DNA of 33,937 bases from an uncultured Lachnospiraceae bacterium (lineage in GTDB: Bacteria; Bacillota; Clostridia; Lachnospirales; Lachnospiraceae), in contig CATLHM010000001.1 in assembly GCA_949949005.1 (NCBI GenBank), positions 257,491 through 291,427 on the forward strand, given 5' to 3'. This document shows positions 31,174 to 33,937 of this stretch, one piece after another. Position numbers and translations under genes: made by a program. Under the pieces are notes generated by a model. It worked only from the letters and a program-made list of their open reading frames with translations. It did no database searches and had not been told where the DNA came from. The first letter of the stretch is position 1. Every line of letters begins with the position of its first letter.

Positions 31174-32833
31174 AGAGATCGTGAAGTCAGGATATTATTA
31201 TGTAGATAAAACGATGTTTATTAAGGAATTACTGGACTTGAAAGGGAAAGTAAATCTGTTCACCCGCCCCAGGCGTTTCGGAAAGACGCTGAATCTGAGT
31301 ATGCTCCGGTATTTCTTTGAGGACACGGGAGATACGAAGCAGAATGCCAGAAGCAAAGAGCTTTTCCGGGGAATGAAAATTATGGAAGAGGGAGAGAGCT
31401 ATACCGGACAGATGGGGAGGTATCCGGTGATGAATTTGACTCTCAAGTCAGCGAAGCAGGAGAACTGGGAGAACGCGTATTTTTTCATCCTAAGGGGGAT
31501 TGCGATAGAATTCGACCGTCACAGAAGTATTGTGGAGCGGGAAAAGGTGAAGCTTACGCACGAGGAATATGAGAGCTATATGGATGTTGCGGCGGAGCGG
31601 GCGGATGAAAAGCAGATCCGCAGTTCGCTACAGCTTTTTTGCCGTTGTATGCATAAAATCACCGGAGAGAAAACCGTTATCCTGATCGACGAGTACGATG
31701 TTCCTCTGGAAAGCTCTTATTTCAGAGGCTATTATGGGAAAATGGTCGATTTTATCCGCTCCTTGTTTGAATCATCGCTAAAGACCAACGAGTATCTACA
31801 GTTTGCTGTTATTACCGGGTGTATGAGGATTTCCAAGGAGAGCATTTTTACAGGATTAAACCATCTGAAAATGATATCCATACTTGATCAAAGATATAGT
31901 GAGCATTTCGGTTTTACAGAATCAGAGGTATTTCAGATGATGTCTCATTATGAAGTGGAGAGCCGGTTTCCGATTATGAAAGAATGGTATAACGGTTATA
32001 GATTTGGGAATACACAGGTTTACAATCCATGGAGCGTTATCAATTTCATGTATGATCTGTATGCGGATTGCAATGCCTTTCCACGTCCTTACTGGATTAA
32101 TACCAGCTCTAATGATATTATTCGGGATCTGATTGCCCGGGCAGACCGGGAGACGAAGGGAGAGATCGAGATGCTTCTGAAAGGGGGAACCATGGATATT
32201 CAGGTGCATGAGGAGATCACCTATGAGGACATGCATGGAAGCGGCGAAAATCTGTGGAATTTCCTTTACCTCACCGGATACCTGACAAAGGAGAGCGAAT
32301 ATTTTAAGGAATCAAGCATCTTTTTGCGCGTGCGGATCCCAAATACGGAAGTGAAGACCATTTATCAGAACACAATCCTGAAGTGGATGCGGGCAGCGTT
32401 CAGAAAAGAGAATTTCCATGACCTGTACCGAGCCATGGAGGATGGAAATGCGGAAAGGATGAGGGAGATCCTGACCCGTCAGTTGTTTGACTCCATAAGC
32501 TTTTATGACAGTGCGGAAAATTTTTACCACGGTTTTCTGACCGGTATTCTAAGCCAAAGTGAAAATTATCTGGTGAAATCCAACCGGGAGTCGGGAAACG
32601 GGCGTTCCGATATTATGGTAAAGAGTCCTTCGCTGCGGGGACGTTCTTTCATTATAGAGGTTAAGGTGTCGGACTTTATTGATGATCTGGAGAAAGATGC
32701 TCAAAAAGCGCTTGGGCAGATTTACGATAAAAAATATCAGGAGGAGCTGCGGGCGGAAGGATACAGGAAAATCGACTGCTATGGAATTGCTTTTTACAGA
32801 AAGGACTGTGAGGTCAGGTTTGGGGGAAATTAG
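31136..32833 (+). CDS. AAA-ATPase-like protein with PD-(D/E)XK nuclease domain
   Basis: The 565-residue protein starts with the AAA-ATPase-like domain (PF09820 type): [21 protein letters not shown], then the P-loop RPRRFGKT at residues 44-51, and Walker [13 protein letters not shown] near 180. The C-terminal 120 residues form a PD-(D/E)XK nuclease-like domain with GRSDIMV and IIEVKV. These proteins are very common in Clostridia and Bacteroides, often in many copies, and their function is not established; a mobile or defence role has been proposed. The start ATG 31136 has GAGGAGG eight bases upstream. It appears intact. Confidence 0.9.
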   Translation: MKKPLPIGVENFEEIVKSGYYYVDKTMFIKELLDLKGKVNLFTRPRRFGKTLNLSMLRYFFEDTGDTKQNARSKELFRGMKIMEEGESYTGQMGRYPVMNLTLKSAKQENWENAYFFILRGIAIEFDRHRSIVEREKVKLTHEEYESYMDVAAERADEKQIRSSLQLFCRCMHKITGEKTVILIDEYDVPLESSYFRGYYGKMVDFIRSLFESSLKTNEYLQFAVITGCMRISKESIFTGLNHLKMISILDQRYSEHFGFTESEVFQMMSHYEVESRFPIMKEWYNGYRFGNTQVYNPWSVINFMYDLYADCNAFPRPYWINTSSNDIIRDLIARADRETKGEIEMLLKGGTMDIQVHEEITYEDMHGSGENLWNFLYLTGYLTKESEYFKESSIFLRVRIPNTEVKTIYQNTILKWMRAAFRKENFHDLYRAMEDGNAERMREILTRQLFDSISFYDSAENFYHGFLTGILSQSENYLVKSNRESGNGRSDIMVKSPSLRGRSFIIEVKVSDFIDDLEKDAQKALGQIYDKKYQEELRAEGYRKIDCYGIAFYRKDCEVRFGGN

Positions 32834-32837
32834 GGGA

Positions 32838-32879
32838 AAAACGAATCCTTTGCGGTTTCTTTCAAGGATGTGCGTTTTT
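32838..32879 (+). terminator. Possible terminator
   Basis: AAAACG/CGTTTT and ATCCTT/AAGGAT arms form a long interrupted stem ending in TTTTT, just after the nuclease gene. The 200 nt beyond it are AT-rich and show no gene until 33076. Confidence 0.5.
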
Positions 32880-33075
32880 GCTGACTTGTTTCCAAATTTA
32901 AGACGGGGCCTCTCATTTTACCCTTTTGACACTCAAATCATAATATTCAGAAAAAACAGAGAGATAGGGAACGATGATTTACAGTGAGATGATTCATAAA
33001 ATTAGTAACATGAAACAGGTAATTGCTTTTGTTCCGATAATGGAATATAATGAGAAGTGGCAGGAGGTTTGGGAT

Positions 33076-33258
33076 ATGGAATACTTGACAACTGTAGAAA
33101 TGTCTAAAAAATGGAATATTTCTTCGCGAAGAATTGTCACGCTATGCATAGAAGGACGAATAGATGGGGTGATTAAAAAAGGTAAAATGTGGCTGATTCC
33201 TGCTGATGCACAGAAACCTGCTGATGCAAGGCGTAAGAAGGGGAAAATAACTGAATGA
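33076..33258 (+). CDS. Small helix-turn-helix protein (excisionase/MerR-like)
   Basis: The 60-residue protein reads MEYLTTVEMSKKWNISSRRI and then VTLCIEGRIDGVIKKGKMWLI up to PADAQKP, the pattern of small HTH_17-type DNA-binding proteins. The start ATG 33076 has AGGAGG eight bases upstream; the frame is open further upstream without such a signal. It overlaps the next gene by four bases (ATGA), so the two are coupled. It may regulate the PLD/helicase gene. Confidence 0.8.
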   Translation: MEYLTTVEMSKKWNISSRRIVTLCIEGRIDGVIKKGKMWLIPADAQKPADARRKKGKITE

Positions 33259-33596
33259 CGAATGTTATTAATTCAAATGAACAGATAATTGAGAAAATTA
33301 ACGAAGTTCTTCAGAATAAGAAAAATGCGGTAGTTAATATCGTCAATGATAAGCTGACGATATCGGTATTCTCTTTATTAGAAAAAAATTTGCATAACGT
33401 AAAAGAAATAAATTTTGTGATACGTGATGTAAAATTTTTGCCTCATCAGACAGAGATTGCGCATGAATTTGAAATTAATCCTACAGATATATTATTTAAT
33501 TCGTATGATATTACTGAGAAGAATAAACTGCAGCATTTTTCAAAAGCTCGGAACATGCATGATTTTATTAAAAACATGTTAATATTCGTAAGGTAA
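33255..33596 (+). CDS. PLD-like/helicase-type protein, N-terminal part before frameshift
   Basis: The 113-residue frame (AVVNIVNDKLTISVFSLLEK, IAHEFEINPTDILFNSYDIT, HFSKARNMHDFI) matches the N-terminal domain, with phospholipase-D-like elements, of large clostridial proteins that continue into a superfamily 2 helicase. It ends at 33594-33596 by a shift: the expected continuation KHVNIRKV lies one frame away from 33575. The break is in a run of A residues (about 33569-33574), so a one-base loss or a sequencing error is possible. The family and the link to a helicase are from memory of similar proteins; the helicase part lies outside the window. Confidence 0.65.
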   Translation: MTNVINSNEQIIEKINEVLQNKKNAVVNIVNDKLTISVFSLLEKNLHNVKEINFVIRDVKFLPHQTEIAHEFEINPTDILFNSYDITEKNKLQHFSKARNMHDFIKNMLIFVR

Positions 33597-33937
33597 ACAC
33601 AGGGATTCGCATTGGTGGAAATGTTCTGATTATTGATGAAGACTTTATGATTCAAGGCTCATCTTCTTTGGAGGTATCTAAAAAGATGAGCAGAGAATCC
33701 TTTCATAATATTAATTTTGATACGATCTTAAATGGCAGCGCTGATAGAGAACAGATTGTAGGCGCTTTAAACACTTTTAAACAGATTTGGTTTAATGAGC
33801 AAGTGTCTGCAGATTACAAAGAAGAATTACTGGCTAGTCTGCGGTATGTATATAAAGAACATTCACCGGAATTTTTGTATTATTTCACTTTGAATGAATT
33901 GTTCGGAAATCAGTTGGATATTGGTGTGGAACGATTT
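33575..33937 (+). pseudogene. PLD-like/helicase-type protein, continuation after frameshift (partial)
   Basis: This frame stays open to the window edge: KVNTGIRIGGNVLIIDEDFM, IQGSSSLEVSKKMSRE, FKQIWFNEQVSADYKEELLA, YKEHSPEFLYYFTLNELFG and a final VERF. In similar proteins the helicase motor begins soon after. No start signal precedes it, so it must belong to the gene at 33255. Whether the gene is truly broken needs the reads. Confidence 0.6.

Overview
The window looks like a chromosomal segment of a Gram-positive anaerobe of the class Clostridia, most likely Lachnospiraceae. The grounds are AGGAGG-type ribosome binding sites, a FabK-type fatty-acid operon with a MarR/FabT-like regulator, a clostridial type glutamine synthetase, tRNA gene sequences, and many ABC, MATE and LytTR-type genes. 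No genus can be named from the sequence alone. Positions 1 to about 22,900 look like GC-rich, intact core chromosome. From about 22,900 to the end the base composition becomes more AT-rich, and intact accessory genes alternate with broken ones.

Left region (1-9,860): the 3' end of an ECF-type sigma factor, a polytopic membrane protein, an ABC ATPase and an ABC permease form one operon. Next comes a promoter with a leader of about 380 nt containing nested hairpins. It precedes an ABC-F protein, a MATE transporter, an M32 carboxypeptidase and a glutamine synthetase. The ABC-F gene carries an unusual in-frame 27-nt tandem repeat inside its second nucleotide-binding domain.

Middle region (9,860-12,000): on the minus strand, a promoter and a cobalamin riboswitch drive a DUF4430 membrane-anchored protein and an ECF-transporter S component, presumably for vitamin B12 uptake. 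A three-gene tRNA operon (Val-TAC, Met-CAT, Pro-AGG) follows on the plus strand.

Fatty-acid operon (12,140-20,291): promoter, a 45-bp palindromic operator at the transcription start, then acpP-fabK-fabD-fabG-fabF-fabZ-accDA-fabH and a MarR regulator. The acetyl-CoA carboxylase carboxyltransferase subunits are fused in one polypeptide (AccD then AccA). accB and accC, often present in such operons, are absent. The terminal MarR gene is the obvious candidate to bind the operator. Two small conserved-looking genes, four 38-bp tandem repeats and an RlmD-type 23S rRNA methyltransferase with a hexapeptide-repeat N-terminal tail follow.

Accessory region (22,900-33,937): remnants of RhuM-like, ParB-like, RlmD-tail and Fic genes surround an intact Fic protein with a winged-helix tail and an array of six putative operator half-sites. 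After these come a DUF2284 protein, a minus-strand CPBP protease / DUF3021 / LytTR group, an ABC transporter broken by two deletions, a MarR-MATE efflux pair with a duplicated operator, an AAA-ATPase/PD-(D/E)XK protein, and at the right edge a small HTH protein overlapping a frameshifted PLD-like/helicase-type gene that runs out of the window.

The most interesting observations are (1) the perfectly centred fatty-acid operator paired with the end-of-operon MarR gene, (2) the Fic gene flanked by six similarly spaced half-sites, (3) in-frame short tandem repeats in three unrelated housekeeping or resistance proteins, (4) the possible attenuator before the ABC-F gene, and (5) the HTH + PLD/helicase pair at the right edge. 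None of these is proven from sequence alone.
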